64,000 nt of DNA from Apteryx mantelli (GCF_036417845.1 NC_089979.1:118391415-118455414), one strand, 5' to 3'; counted from the stretch's first letter, positions 25,401 through 38,445 are shown. The notes: a model not told the origin generated them from the letters alone. Numbers and translations are program-made.

Positions 25401-28400
25401 CTGTCTGAACCTTTCTTCAGCTGCCTGCGGCTTTGTTCTATTTGGTCTAGCAGTGACAGTAAATTCTCTAATTGACCAGGTGTCTGTGGCTAATTTCTTT
25501 TACTTTTCTTTGTGAGGTTTTACAAAGATAGCAGTACGTGGCAGTTATTCTATGCAGAATGAGAATTTATGACTCTAACACAATGACGTAGTGTAAAGAA
25601 ATACAGACTTGCCATGGTAGCAGAGGCCTTGAGAAGTGGAACCACGGGCTGCAGTGTAGAGGACAGGCATGGGATGGTAAGAGATGAGGCACTGGCTGGC
25701 ACTGGAGACCCCCAGCTTTGAACAGCTCACTAACGCTTAGTTAACAAAATGCAGACCTGGAACTGGACAAGACTTGTTTTAGGGGTAACAGAGCAGAAAT
25801 AGTATCTAATATATGTAAAGGACACCGTTCATAGTAAATTTGGATGTAACAAGGAGCTGCAGATGAATGAAGAAAAAGGTATAAAAGTGTGTTAGCACAT
25901 AAAAATGCCCCCGAGTGGATCTTAGAGGAAAGCAGAAGAAACCATCAACATGAATATCACATTACTCCCAGCTGAGGACCCCAGATGATGACAACTTGCT
26001 GTAACACCCCACCACCATTATGACCCAGAGGAGAAGGGGAAGGGTGAGCACAACACCAGGAAAAGAAACTAAGTGTGTGTTAACAATTTTAACTGCATTA
26101 CTATTCTTTCTTTTTCTGTAACAATTAGATTTGCAGTAATAATGATTAGAGTCTTAAGATTTCCATTCTACTAACAATAAATGCTTGGCTTATATTTATG
26201 CTCTGCTTCCTCTTTGCCCATAAACAAGATTTTGAGCATAATATCACGCTGCAGCCAGGGGTTTCCTATGTACCGGAAGAGACTGAGATTTTAAAGCTTT
26301 AGTATGTTCTTTTATCAAGAAACATTTCTGGCCCCAGACTTGACCTCACCTCCTGCTCAAGGCTGCATGAAGGGTGTGGCCATGGTAGTGGTTTAGCACA
26401 CAGCATGATGCACCCACAGCTGGGATTCTGCACAACGCATCTCCAAGCGCTGTCAGGGCACTTGAAACAGCTCATCTGGGGTGAACCCAAGCAGGAAGTT
26501 GGGCATCAGCGTACACTATTAAAGGGGACACAAGACACCCTGCATCCAGGTGGGGCGATACACCAATACCGACGTCCACCTGCGCTGTCCTAGGCAGGCA
26601 TATGAAGGACTACAGCCCTGAAAACACCTACTGGTGTTGTCCCTGCCTCGCATGTAAAGGAAACTTAAAATGCTGGGAAAGTTGCAGGGTTCAGGCTCTC
26701 TCAGACCAAAACAATGTCACATGGCAGTACCATTGATGCCTATAACTGCATCTGTGACCCAGGGAGTTAAAGAAAAATTTAATTTCTTCAGGAAGTGCTC
26801 AAAAGAAATTCTGCAACTCCCCAGCTACAACATCATTTAGGCAAATTTGTGATAGTCTCTGAGGATGCGCATCCCAGCTGATCCTGGGCAAGGATCATAG
26901 GGTGCGTCTGGTCTCCTCCTGAAGCAACTCTCTTAGGAAACTTTTATGGGAGAGGGCTTAAAACTGTGTAAAGGGCCATGCAGCTTGAAACACTGATATG
27001 GTTTAGATCAGGACAAACTAAACAGATGCATTAATAATTACACAATCATTGGATCCATGTGAAGGAGTCTGGATATTTATTGCCTCTGCAGAAGAGTGAT
27101 TAATAATGTAAACACTACAAGGTTATAGAAACATGGTTATCTGTACTCCCCCTTTCCTTGCTGACAAGTGTGGTGGTTGTCAGTAGTCAGGAGAAGTAGG
27201 GTGCCAACGTGTCTGTTTGAGCCCTGCGAGTTTGGTGACAGGCATCCCTGGAGGTCCCCCACACTCAGGCATCCCTGAAAGTGGAGTTGTGTCACCCTCC
27301 TTCAGGCTGAGGTGAATGAGGTTTGTGAGGTGGAGAGCATCTTTCAGTCTTTCATCTCTACTGATTGCTGGCCTGCCCTGAGCTGTTGCTCATTGACTGC
27401 TGAAGTAAATTGCTGGGCAAATATTCTTTCATAAGTTCAGTTCCGCTATTTCTACTAATTATTTTTTTTTCATAACACCTGTCTAATTGTGCTGTATCTA
27501 ACAAGAATTACAGCCCTAATAACTACATAACAACATCCTGAAGGTTAAACTATGGGCCTCCAACATCAGCCTGATTACTTGAGTTATGTCACCTCAGTAG
27601 ACCAGGACAAGCATACATGGAAATAATTAGGGAAATGATACCTAGGTGTTAGGCAAGAACAGGAAAGACACATTTCTGAAAATAAAGGCTAAAGGTTAGG
27701 GTCAGAGCAGCAGATTTTCAAAACCAACTTTTTCTCCTTTTTCTCTGACAAGATCTGCTCATTCTTTAAAAATAAATGTAAAGAATTGCACGCCTTTTTC
27801 CAGGAAAGCATCAAAAGTCTTGATGCTGATTTCTCCCCACACATTGAATGTTGGTGCTATGGCTGCCAAAATTACAAACTTCCACCTTTCAGAAAAGTAA
27901 ATTTCTGGTATGTGGTATTAAGGAAAAGTTTGCATTGTGTGAGAATTCTAAGATTCAGAAAGGTGGATTAAAACTTCCTCAGTGTAAATGATTGGTCAGA
28001 GTTATGCCTTCAGTGCTGCCCTGTCTGTGGATCCTGCAGAAGATGTGCTGTAGTTCAGAAGACACCAAAATCTAAACCAGTCTCCACACCCTCATGAGGA
28101 TGATGAAGGGCACAGCAGGCACCAACCATATGTTGACATGCATTGCAATGGAGAGGTACCTTTCTGGCTGATGGGAACCCTTTGCAGGGTACCTGAGAGT
28201 GGTGGCTGCCATCCCCAGTGCCTGCACAATTAGGAAACACCCCCAATGCAAATCCACTTTGCCTGTGTCCTCCCCACAGCCCCCCTTCTGCAGACAAGTT
28301 TTATAAAAAGAGTATGGGTAATCCAATATGATCTTCACAACTGTGTGCACTTGTACACACCAAACTGGTTTGCTACTGACCTATAAAATGTGGGAACTCA

Positions 28401-29529
28401 CAACAGGCTGTACAGTTCAGAGATCCTCATTAAAGTTGGGCAGTGAGCAAAGACTGAACTCCTGAGTCCTGAGCTATCTGATTTAGAACTTTCTTCCATG
28501 TGTCAGTCGTGTGGCACTGATACATGCATGATAGCTGTGACTGCAGTGAACCCTGCTGGCCATTTTTTACTTCTTTACATTTCTCTTCCAAAACTCTCCT
28601 ACACCTTTTCTCTCAGGAGAGCTGGCCAGGTGCAGACACTCATGGAGACACACTCCTTCTGCAGAAACACCTTGTTCCAGTCCTCTGTGGAAACAGGTGT
28701 GCTCTCTGCCCAGAGCCCACCCAGCAGCTTTTGGCATGGATACAGGCACCTTTTACCACTGATCACATGCATCTCCTCAATGATTCTTTCCTTCCCTCAC
28801 TTCTAAAGGAAAACCCAGCAGAGGGAGCCTCATTCCTTCATATCGCTGTGTGTTACAGATGCAAGAAGACATGCTCAGCTCCCAGGGCTTTTCAGCCACC
28901 AGTAGCAGAGACGGGTTTATTCTTCTGTCATTAAAAAGGTGGGGAGGCAAAAATTACTCTGTGGGAGGGAGAAGCTATGTCTAGGGATCAAAATCTTTTA
29001 GCCCAAGGGTTGAGGAAGGGAAGAGCCACAGGAAGCTGAGAAGGGCTTGCACCTGAGTTGGAAGAGGAGGAGATGCCCATGGCCTATGGAGGAATTGGCA
29101 TCAGCAGGGGCAGAGGTGACAGACCTGAGAGCCCCGTGTCCTTGCAGGCTGAGGGGACTGGGAGCCCAGCACATCCCATCTGTCCAGCTGTCTACACTCA
29201 GTGTAGGACAGCAAAATCAGGATGTGGGGTAAGGGGACATTTATCAACTTCTCCCCTCTTTTATCGAGTCCTCACCTCCACGCTGCTGGCCTATTTCTGA
29301 GTGTGCAGCCCCGACCCCTGCTGCACAGCCCCCCCAGCCCCATGCCAGGGCAGAGCCATGCACCCTCTTTCCTGTCATATCCCACACAAGGCACAGAAGG
29401 AGCTTGGGAAAGTTCAGGAAAACCTCCTGTTCACCCATCCTGGGACAGAACCCGTCGCTGCTGGGCTTCAAAACCTGCCCAGGCTACATTTTGCCTTGTC
29501 CTTTGAGCTTCTTTCGCCACTTGGTGCTG
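19411..29529. other. Ten-kilobase intergenic region, no gene identified
   Basis: No long family-like frame or CR1 tail was recognised. The part at about 24.2-25.3 kb is GC-richer and yields overlapping 120-137-codon frames on both strands, the usual result of GC-rich DNA. A single-frame stretch at 20,611-21,042 (143 codons) matches no family I know. A TATA-like box sits at 24,129. In the human order this interval separates CX3CR1 from CCR8 and holds no gene. Confidence 0.4.
24129..24137 (+). promoter_or_regulatory. TATA-like box TATAAAAGG
   Basis: A consensus TATA box on the plus strand, followed by purine-rich sequence. No transcript or coding exon can be tied to it. It is reported only because the match is good. 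Confidence 0.15.
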
Positions 29530-32500
29530 CCAAGTGTTTCCATTTGGCATCAGCTTCTGCTAGCTGAAACAGGAGACTGGGAAGAGCATTTTGGGTTGCA
29601 CAACTTCACAAAGCACCGCAGGGCCTTCCGGCATGGAGAGAAGAGGCTGTGAGTGAGGGAGACTCCTTGCCACCTTGACAGCTCCAGCGTCTTTCCCAGA
29701 GACTTTTGTATGGCTCTCTGGGCACAGCAGGGACAGCTTCAGCTGATGCCCAGGTCATTCAAACACTCTTTTTGCACAGCATACAGCTTTCTGCGAGCAA
29801 ACAATGTGGCCCAAACAGACACTAAACCTGAAGAGGAACACTTATCCCCAGATTAGAAATAAAACCCCAGGGATAAGGGCATGTAACGAGCTGACTGCTT
29901 TAGGGATGTTGTACTACCAGTGGCCTTGAGGTCTAGCCGCGTGCTTACATTTGGCGTGAGTGGATCAGCACACCGCTATCAGCCCAGATTTGGCATATTT
30001 CCCTGAACGCAGGCACTGCTCCAGGCAGGGGGTGCTGGGCTCAGTGCAAAGCTTGGCTGGGCTGCACCTCCTCTGTGCAATGCTGCATTGGGGCAGTTTG
30101 GGCACAGCCTGGGGAGGACGGACAGCATGAGACTCTTCCCTGGGCTCACTCAGCGTGGGCTTTGCCACCATGCGTGGGTTTGGAAGCCATTCGGTAGCCT
30201 CCCTTTGCTCAAGGTGGGTACAATGTCATCCTCTCTTGGCAAGGTGTCAGGAGGCTCAGCCAGGCCTCCCAGGGGATGCCCTCGCCCCGTGGCACAGGTG
30301 CTGGGCACACATCACTTGGGGTGCTCAGATCTGCCGGTTTCAGTGTCTACCTAAATTACACACCTCACTCAGAGCGCATTGCTGGGGCTGTGCTGCTTGT
30401 GGGGACGGTGCAGTCAGGACCAGTAAGATCTGAGAAAGTCAGCAGGGAGCTGTCGGCTGGGCAATCACATTCATCTCTCCTAGACCCATCCCAGCAGGAG
30501 AGATGGGCTCCTGCTCTCACAGCTGGAGGCCCCAGCAAGTTGTTATTCAAAATGTTGTGATAAAATCCTTTCCTTTTCTTTTCCTGGCGTATGCGAGGCC
30601 TTGGACTGACTTCACGCAAAGGCAGGGTACACTTGCATGGTCTGCCTCTGGATCTGTCCCTGCTCAGGGATGTCTGCAGCTGGGGTTGTCCAGACACTCT
30701 GGCCATCACCTATCTCATGGCTCTGTCAGCGGCCATGCTCCCTTCTGCCACCTGTGCTGCGCACTGCAGTCACGTCACACACGCAGACGAATTGCTACAA
30801 TAACCAGAGTTCGAGGAGGTAGACGGGAATGGAAGACGAGGTGCTGCTGATTCTGCTGAGGGATGCAAATCTCTCTGCAGAGCCAAATACTGCTTTGAGC
30901 AAATGTCGGTGTAGGAGGGACACCCACCAAGATATTTAGATATTTTCCATTGATAGTGTGCCCGTAAAATCACCTCCACGTCAGCAGCAACAGTATCTGG
31001 GCTGGGGGCCCGTCACACCTCCCACAGCGCCTAACCTGCGCAACGCCCAGGCAGGGGCACGGCCCCAGACCAGCGTGGCCCCAGACCAGCAGAGTCACAC
31101 TGCACTGCTGAGGGCTCAGAAATGTTAAACTGAACTTCATTTCCTGAACCTGAACTTCAAAGCACATGAATCAGCATCTCCTACACCAGGGGGAATCTCA
31201 GTGCTTTTAGTATCTCCTTGCCATTGCCTGGGTTTGGAGAGGAGCAGCTGTTTAGCTCCCCCTTTCCTTAAAAGCCCGAATGGAGGAGGGGGCTGTGGTC
31301 CCACACTCTCTGGGACCCAGCGCCCCTTTGGCCTCCCACCAGGACAGCAAAGCTCTGCCGGCTGTGCCCAGACCCAGCCAGGGCACAGCAAGCCCAGCCC
31401 CAGGGACCTGACGATGCAAGCAGCGCTCCCGTGGCCTGGCTCTCTCTTCTAGGCACTTTCTCTGTGCTTGGCGGACAACAGCACACTCACACACATGCAC
31501 TAACACATGATGTGGGCAGGAACATCAATTATATTCCATAATGATATCAGCAAGCCAGAGAGCGTGAGCGAGGTGATGTCCTGATGTGAATGTCACAGGT
31601 TGCCCCAACCCTACCTGCTGAAAACCACAGGGAAAGATGAAGCAGCCGAAGAGATGCTGCCATATGCAGAGCCACCAGCACAGAGCTCAGAGACAGAAAA
31701 AGGAAATGACTGTCAAAGAGGAAAGAAAACCGCAAAGCGAGACCTGGTGGCTGCCACCAGCCGTCCCAGCTGCCAAATGACCCCCCCACCCCAGCAGGGG
31801 CAGAGGCAGGACCTGGGAGGCCCGGACATTAGGTCACTCAGCTCACTCTTAGACATTGAGCCCTCCGAGGAGACAAGAGTCCTTCATAAAGACCCCCCAC
31901 CTCTCTCAGCCTCCATTTTGTGGGCTGGGCCCCCTCTGGCCTTCTGCGAAGGGGTCACTGAGCAGCTCCGTGGCAAGTCTGTGCCAAGGGCTTCTTGAAC
32001 ATGACTCAGTTCTGCCCCTCGGCTGACCACAACCGCAGGCATCTCCAGTACATCCCCTCTGACCATCTTCCCTCCCTCCACTCCTGCTGGCTGTGAGCAC
32101 AGTGGGCAGAGAAGAGGAGCAGACCATCTCACACAGACAAACAGTACAAATCATCCTGCTTCTTCTGCTCGTATGAAAGGAAGGAAAGAAAGCAAAATTT
32201 GCAAGCCAAGTTGAGTGTGCCCCCCACATCTTCCCCTCTACCTGCTAATGGAGGGGAAGCAATGGGGAACTCCGACTCTGTCCCCAGTTTGCCAGGCCTT
32301 GTTCATCTCCTCGACCCACCACAGCCATTGCCCTGGCGCTGGTGTCTACGGATGGAAAGTGGGAAGAAAACATTCACCAGCTGTTAAGGGGCAAGAAAAC
32401 AGCTGATCAAGATTGGCAACTGGCCTTGACATCGTTACCGGAAGAGGGCTGCTCAACAGATCTGGGTTTGTCCACATCCTACCTAGTACTGGAAGCAGGA

Positions 32501-32888
32501 CTGCCTCTGCCCTGAAGAGTTGCTCCACGTCATTTTGATTAATGCTCAGGTTAACCCTGGAGGTCTTGGCGCTCATGCTGAGCCCTGTAACCATTCCTGC
32601 ACTTGCTTGGCTTGGCCAGGATTATCCTCCCTGCTAGGGAAGTCTGTACTCTGCTCTCACCCTGTCGGAACAACTTAGCGTTTGGGAACAAGACCCATTT
32701 CCTCACTCACTGCTCTTGCGTACGAGAGGTGCTGCGTTCTGATAGCTGGTTTGCAAACACTTGGTGACACGAACATGTCTTTGCCTTGCTGGGTATTGTG
32801 GTAAAAGCTGATGCTGAGCTAAACACAACTGAGAACACTTTTATGATTTCCCAGTTGTCTCTACTAAACTGTGGCTGGGCCCTCTCCT

Positions 32889-32920
<32 letters not shown>

Positions 32921-34710
32921 GTTCATCATCACATGCTGCATGTGCATTCACATCATGAGATCAACTTTTTGTCTGAAGCACTTTTCAGAATAAACCATTT
33001 ATTTGCATCTCCATCTTCCTAATCTTTATTTCCCTTCCTCCTGACACTGTAACAGTACCTCAGTGAGCCAAAAGAGTGGGCACAAGAGGCAGCATTATAT
33101 AAGCTCAGTTTTCCAACGATATTCTCAACTCTGCGCATGAACTCCCTCATCAGGATTTTAGGAGGCCATTGCACTGCCACTTTTGCTGGCGGCGACAAAT
33201 GTCATCAATGCTAACAAAGCTAGGAAGGCCTTTGAAGGTTTTTGAGGTAGGAAATTAGGGCCTGTGCCAAAAGGTTTCCCTCCCCCGCAACATGAAATGG
33301 CCTCACAGGACAACTGACTAGTCAGGGTAGGGATAGCGGTACCTCACTGCAAAGCAGGATGCCCTGTACAGGGTTGTTCAGCTCAGCAGTGGCCATACTC
33401 AGACCAGCAGACAGGAGGAGTGTGGGGGGCAGAGAGTGTGACATCCAGTCTGGGCGGCCGAGTTGCTCTGCGTGTGCGGGGGACATCTGCACCCTGGACA
33501 GTTCTTGTGCCACGTGGTGGGACATGATGGGGAAGGAGTCAGCAGCTGGTGTGGGCCTTTGCCCCTGTCGAGAGTTCAGCCATGTCACAGCCCAGGATTG
33601 GTCTCCCTGCATGTGCTGCTCTTCGGGGCTGTGGGCACCTCAGTGGTAACGAATCATGCTGGCTGAAGTGCACACTATCAGCCAGGGCTGCATCCTGCCT
33701 GGCAGGGAGGTTTCCTAGGGACGTCTTCAGGAACAACAATACTTAAGGAGATAACACAGCAAACACTGCCCTTTGCTTTGTAATATTGTTCTTTTCCATG
33801 TATTTTGTACTACGTGAGAAGTCTGTCACAGCTACTCACACCAGCATTACTTTGGCATTTACCGGTTGAACTACTAGCTAAAAAGCACATCCGTCTCATT
33901 TAGCAAATTCCAACAAGCTGTAGAACAGAAAAAGTGTTGCGTCAGGACTGGGGCCAAGCAGGTAAACTAGTCAGCAAAGTCTGGAAATCAACAGCATATG
34001 ACTGCTATTCACACCTTCACTTCATTGTTAGTCTCCAAGAGCATCCAACATGGTATTTGTTTTGAGAAGGAAGAGTGATGCAATCATTTTCCTTGAATAT
34101 TCACACATGTATGTGTGTGTCAGGGCAGAGGGGGTGTTCTTCCAAGGAAAAATGTCAAAGTAAAACTGATATCCTTTCTCATCACTGCCTATTGGCACTG
34201 TTGGGCCATCAGTCACAGACATCTTGACCAAAAATCCTTGGGCTACAAAAGAAGGAGTCATGCTTCCCCTCCCTTAACAAATTGGGGCTGCAGAGCAGAG
34301 TCTGCAGATAAAGTTGGTGGAATCAGGTGAGGCAGGGGGCACTTTGCAAGTGCATGGTGCAAATTGCAAGTCTATTCCTTTGACATTCTTATTCTTGTTC
34401 AATAAGTAAAATGACATACTGATCTTCAGAGGATGAACCTGATGCAGGTTTCTGTTTCCTTAGTTTCAACTGATGATAAGCTCTTTGGTTTGTGGTTGCT
34501 ATAGGTCTTTAATACGATACGTAACACATAAAGGAAGAGGCAGTTTGTGACTAGCTGCTGTTATGGTGCAGATCTTCGCTATCAATTGGCATTGAAAGAA
34601 ACCCAAGTTGAGGTAAATACTGCCAGGATGCATGAAGATATACTCACCTCTCAAAAAATGGTGTTATAAAGACATTTCTTTTGATACTCATTCAGACACA
34701 GTGTTGGATT
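29530..34710. other. Upstream part of left arm, no coding gene seen
   Basis: GC-rich in its outer part, with many short overlapping frames that recur mirror-wise in the other arm. These identical frames are not evidence of coding, because the whole DNA is identical. It probably holds the 5' flank and regulatory DNA of the receptor gene. A TATATAAG motif occurs near 33,096. Confidence 0.4.
32888..32920 (+). repeat. (TTTC)n microsatellite in left arm
   Basis: About eight TTTC units. The mirror tract at 52,626-52,658 has the same length, which is notable for a fast-mutating repeat. Confidence 0.9.
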
Positions 34711-34764
34711 ATGGATGAGAACCTGACATACCTGCTGGCTGGAGAAAGCCTGGAGAACTTGGAG
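34711..34764 (+). CDS. Candidate first coding exon of left CCR8-type receptor
   Basis: An ATG at 34,711 opens 18 codons (MDENLTYLLAGESLENLE) ending exactly at a strong donor, GAG|GTGAGT. The exon ends in phase 0. The acceptor TTGTCCTTAAACAG at 37,365 also leaves phase 0 and begins VDYPSPTF, so joining the two keeps the receptor frame and gives a 377-residue product. The peptide is short, acidic and carries a possible N-glycosylation site (NLT), as expected for a chemokine-receptor N-terminus. Several related receptors, such as CCR9, are known to split their N-terminus in this way. Splicing is inferred, not shown. Confidence 0.5.
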
Positions 34765-37365
34765 GTGAGTCATACCCAGCTAGGCTGCTACCCTGCTAGC
34801 TGAGTAGGGGCACATCTAGTGTTCCTTCTCTGCTGTGATATCTAGTTCTGCTGTGATATCTAGTCCTGCTAGTGGCAGCTAGGGTTTAAAAGAAATCAAT
34901 GTGATCATTGTTCTCTGGAAAGAAATAGTGTGTGAAAATATCTTTCACTGATAAAACTGTGTGTCAAAGACACCCATTATAGTAGAGAAAATACTGGGTA
35001 GTTAAAAAAAAAAGATACTGGAGATATCTAATGGAGACAGTGTCCTGAACAGTGGATGAATACGGTGTCACTAATGTTGTTTAGCACTGTTTGTCATCAT
35101 GGGTTGACTTTAGGTTGACATTGTCGCTGTTTAGTTACTAAGAAGGGCCAGGAAGTAGGGAAGCAGGGTGTACCTACTGCTGGGTGGATTTTGACAGGTG
35201 CCAGGGCTGAATTAAGATTAGAACTGCTGATACTGACAGGGTCCGGTTTATGTGCTTCTGCCCCCCTGGCATTTGGTTCTTCTTTACTGTTTATTCACTT
35301 CTGGGCTCTCTGGAAAAGCTGTCTATTTTGAAGATATAAATGTATTCAGTTCAGCTGATCCTGGCAACCAAGCTCTTTTACACCTGGTGATTCAGACACT
35401 CTCTAGTCACCACTTGAGAAGGGGCCCCCAATTACACCAGTCTCATTTCCCAGGGAAGCAAAACTGCAGCACCTGTGCAGACCTGACTTTGGAGGCTCCT
35501 GACTGCAGGCAGCTGCCAACACATCAGTGTGTCTGAAGATCAGGCTCTTGCTTCATGCAGGGCTTCAACCCCTGTCCTCTGAACTGTCATACTTTCAGAG
35601 GGAAAAGGCTGCCACACCAGAGGACAGCACAGCCTTTAAGCCCTCTTCTTAGTCCTGGTTCAGCCTCTGTCTCTTACTGACACGAGCAGGACACTGCTCC
35701 TGCTAGCAGGAGCTCTGCTGTGGCCACCCGGGCCAGCAGGAGCTGCCTTCCTGCAGCCCAGGGTAAAATGGCCAGGGGCAACCCAGAGGCATCTTATGAA
35801 GGCACCTCTTGCAGTGTACGGGGAGACGGCACAGGAGGCTCTCCAGTCTCCTTCCTCAACAGAGTCCTTCCCTTGTGCCTGTCCCTGGAAAGGAATGGGG
35901 GGCACGAGAATGCCCAAGAGCTACAGGTGCCCCCAGTGCCCCCTAAGCCCACAGGGTGCTGAAGCATCTTAAACAGCAGCAGAGCTCTTGCAGGCTCCTT
36001 CGTGGTCTGGTGCTGGTGAGAAACTGAGGGCTGCAGCCAGCACTTCTCAGTGGCTGCCTCCAAGGACAACCAGAGCAGAGACACTGCTGAAATGCACAGG
36101 CTGATACCTGGGACTCTGCTCTCTCAGTGTTAGGCTCTGAAATCAGCCCAGCCTGACTGCAGAGTCAGGCACATGCTCGCCCCTTGCAACTGGCTGGATG
36201 CTGAGCTGAGGTCTTTATTGCAGAAAAACAGAAAAACAAAATCACTTTTTACACAGATGGGCATGCCTGATCTTTGCTTCAGAAACTCAGAAATCCAGCC
36301 ATCCCTGTTACCTGAATAAAGGCCTGGTGGGAATCAGCCGCTGCAAATAGCTGGTTGTTTGGGCAGTTGCAGAGAGAGGACAAGGCTTTTGCTGGGGAGA
36401 AGGGGCAGAAGCAATCGAGCAGTTTTGCTCTTTAGGAAATCATCACTTGGACTACAGCTGCAAATGCTGCAAATGCACTTGTGATGTGCACAACCCACTT
36501 GTGAACTGTAGCTGCTGGTACCTTTACAACTGAAAACCTATTTTAACAATGCTAGGAGCCTCTGAAAAAGTGACTTGTCACACTGTGGGCTATTTCTGGC
36601 ACTCAGTAACTAAAAGTAGAGCTTTTCTGGAGGTCAGAGTTCATGTGTGTATTCCTCCCTGAACACTGCTCCCTTTCTCCTTTCTGAAGAATAACGTGGA
36701 ATACAACCACAAAACCTTTGGCAGGGAGCTCTCAGCACACTGACTGTGTCCATCTTGGTACTGGTTTGATGATGCTCCTTGGCTCCAGCCCCACTTCCTA
36801 ACAACCTCCACTGGGACTGCAGGCACAGTGCTGGCAACCCTACAGAGAGCAGGCTGGTGGGTTACTGGTAACCTCTGCTTTCCCACAGCAGCTGAGTTTT
36901 CCTTGATCTTCCCTATCCCCTCCTCTGCAACAGCCTTATCCTGGCAGGGAGGACTGGCCGGTGATATTCACTCCTTGTTTGCACTCTACCGGCCTGGACA
37001 AGGCGAAACCCCAAATGTGTGCTAAGAATAGACTCTGACTCCATACAGACTTCCAGGCAGATCAAGCACAGTGCATTTCTCAGTCCTATATATAGCAAGT
37101 AGACCCCAGCTTCTTGCATCTGCAGACAATGTGCAGGAAAGAAAGACTTTCTTTTTCAGAGATTTCCTGCATCATTATTTTCATTGGGGAAGCAGGAATG
37201 TGAGAAGAGTGTTTAGCTAGTCTTTAGCTACAACATGAAACAACTCACAGAAGAGGAACTCCATGTCTCCTCAAGTGCTTTGGTATGAGCTGAATTGTAC
37301 CTAATATATCTACTAAGAATTTAAGTTGTGATACGTGTCTCATGAAATTATTTGTCCTTAAACAG
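34765..37365 (+). other. Likely intron 1 of the left CCR8-type gene, with an internal TATA motif
   Basis: Bounded by a GTGAGT donor and a pyrimidine-rich acceptor ending ACAG. A TATATATAG box at 37,087-37,095 lies about 250 bases before the second exon and could drive a shorter transcript that starts within the intron. The GC-rich middle holds only chance frames. Confidence 0.4.
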
Positions 37366-38445
37366 GTAGATTACCCATCACCAACATTTAATTCCTCTGC
37401 ACCTTATGATGGCGGTTTCCTCTACCCTGACATGGACATCAGCTGTGGTCTTGAAAATATTTCATCATTTGTATCTACATTTTTTCCAGTGCTGTACAGC
37501 ATATTGTTTGTGACAGGTCTCATGGGAAATGCTTTGGTTGTTTGGGTCTTAATAGTCTTCAAGAAAATCAATACCATGACTGATGTGTATCTGCTGAACC
37601 TCGCCATCTCAGATCTCCTCTTTGTCTTCTCCCTCCCCTTCTTGGTTCAGTACTCCATAGTGGGCCAGTGGACTTTTGGAAATGCAATGTGTAAAATAAT
37701 CAGTTCTGCTTACTTCATTGGTTTCTACAGCAGCGCATTCTTCATAACCATCATGAGCATCGACAGGTACTTGGCCATTGTCCGATCTGTGTATGCTCTG
37801 CAGGTTCGGACCACCGCACATGGGATACTTACAAGCCTGGTCCTTTGGGCGGTAGCCGTTTTAGCATCAGCACCAGCCTTCCTTTTTTTCCAGGAAGAGG
37901 ATGATAACAACAGAACTATATGCATCCCGCATTATCCCGACAGTAACAATGGCTGGAAGATCTTTTCTAATTTCGAAGTCAGTGTCTTGGGCTGGCTGAT
38001 CCCCCTTGGCATCCTCATTTTCTGCTACTACAGCATCTTGAAAAACCTGCAGAAGTGCCAAACTCAGAACAAATACAAAGCAACGAAGCTCGTGTTCATT
38101 GTTGTCACTGTGTTCTTCCTTTTCTGGACCCCCATCAACATTGTGCTTTTCCTGGACTCTCTGAAGAATATGTATATCATAGATGACTGTCACGCAAGCC
38201 AAAGGCTAGCTCTAGCTGTAGAGCTGGCCGAGGCGTTCTCCTTCATCCACTGCTGCCTCAACCCAGTCATCTATGCTTTTGTGGGTGAGAAGTTCAAGAA
38301 GTATGTCTGTGAGGCTTTCGGAAAACATGCACGGTTCCTACTGATCTGCAAAGACTACAGGACTTTCAGTGGGCACAGCTTTGACAAGCGTTCCTCTCTG
38401 CACCCAGCATCCTCACAGTCTTCCTTCATTGATACTGTCTTATAG
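37342..38445 (+). CDS. CCR8: CCR8-type CC chemokine receptor, left copy
   Basis: A 367-residue frame for a class A chemokine receptor. It acts at the leukocyte surface, and the mammalian CCR8 ligand is CCL1. Seven hydrophobic segments run from about residue 45. TDVYLLNLAISDLLFVFSLP lies at 80-99, the Cys117/Cys194 disulfide pair is present, DRYLAIV is at 141-147 and NPVIYAF at 307-313. The tail is Ser-rich and ends IDTVL, close to the VDYIL end of human CCR8. The resemblance to CCR4 is also high, but synteny between CX3CR1 and SLC25A38 points to CCR8. Some bird annotations call such genes CCR8L. The ATG at 37,342 gives eight residues (MKLFVLKQ) that overlap a good splice acceptor, so the coding exon more likely begins at 37,366 and is joined to the exon at 34,711. 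The frame is intact, and orientation matches the ancestral order. Confidence 0.9.
   Translation: MKLFVLKQVDYPSPTFNSSAPYDGGFLYPDMDISCGLENISSFVSTFFPVLYSILFVTGLMGNALVVWVLIVFKKINTMTDVYLLNLAISDLLFVFSLPFLVQYSIVGQWTFGNAMCKIISSAYFIGFYSSAFFITIMSIDRYLAIVRSVYALQVRTTAHGILTSLVLWAVAVLASAPAFLFFQEEDDNNRTICIPHYPDSNNGWKIFSNFEVSVLGWLIPLGILIFCYYSILKNLQKCQTQNKYKATKLVFIVVTVFFLFWTPINIVLFLDSLKNMYIIDDCHASQRLALAVELAEAFSFIHCCLNPVIYAFVGEKFKKYVCEAFGKHARFLLICKDYRTFSGHSFDKRSSLHPASSQSSFIDTVL

Larger units (their letters stand above)
29530..38442 (+). repeat. Left arm of a giant inverted duplication
   Basis: These 8,913 bases recur in reverse complement at 47,104-56,016. Every position p pairs with 85,546 minus p, so there is no net insertion or deletion across the arm, even through the TTTC microsatellite and an A10 run. 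Sampling of many lines and comparison of all shared translated frames found one difference: T at 37,794 against C (reverse complement) at 47,752, synonymous in a tyrosine codon. The arm contains the whole left CCR8-type gene plus about 5 kb of upstream DNA. The outer edge is abrupt, and the inner edge coincides with the gene's stop codon. Confidence 0.97.

Noticed and set aside
28072-28350. Minus-strand frame with a hydrophobic end that briefly suggested a receptor helix
   Set aside because: The motif order does not fit any GPCR family, and there is only one hydrophobic stretch.
31600-31998. 132-codon frame present in both arms (mirror at 53,548-53,946)
   Set aside because: Its apparent conservation only reflects the identity of the two arms and is not evidence of coding.
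37342-38445. Assignment of the receptor as CCR4
   Set aside because: Helix 2 resembles CCR4 closely, but the C-terminal end and the position between CX3CR1 and SLC25A38 favour CCR8.
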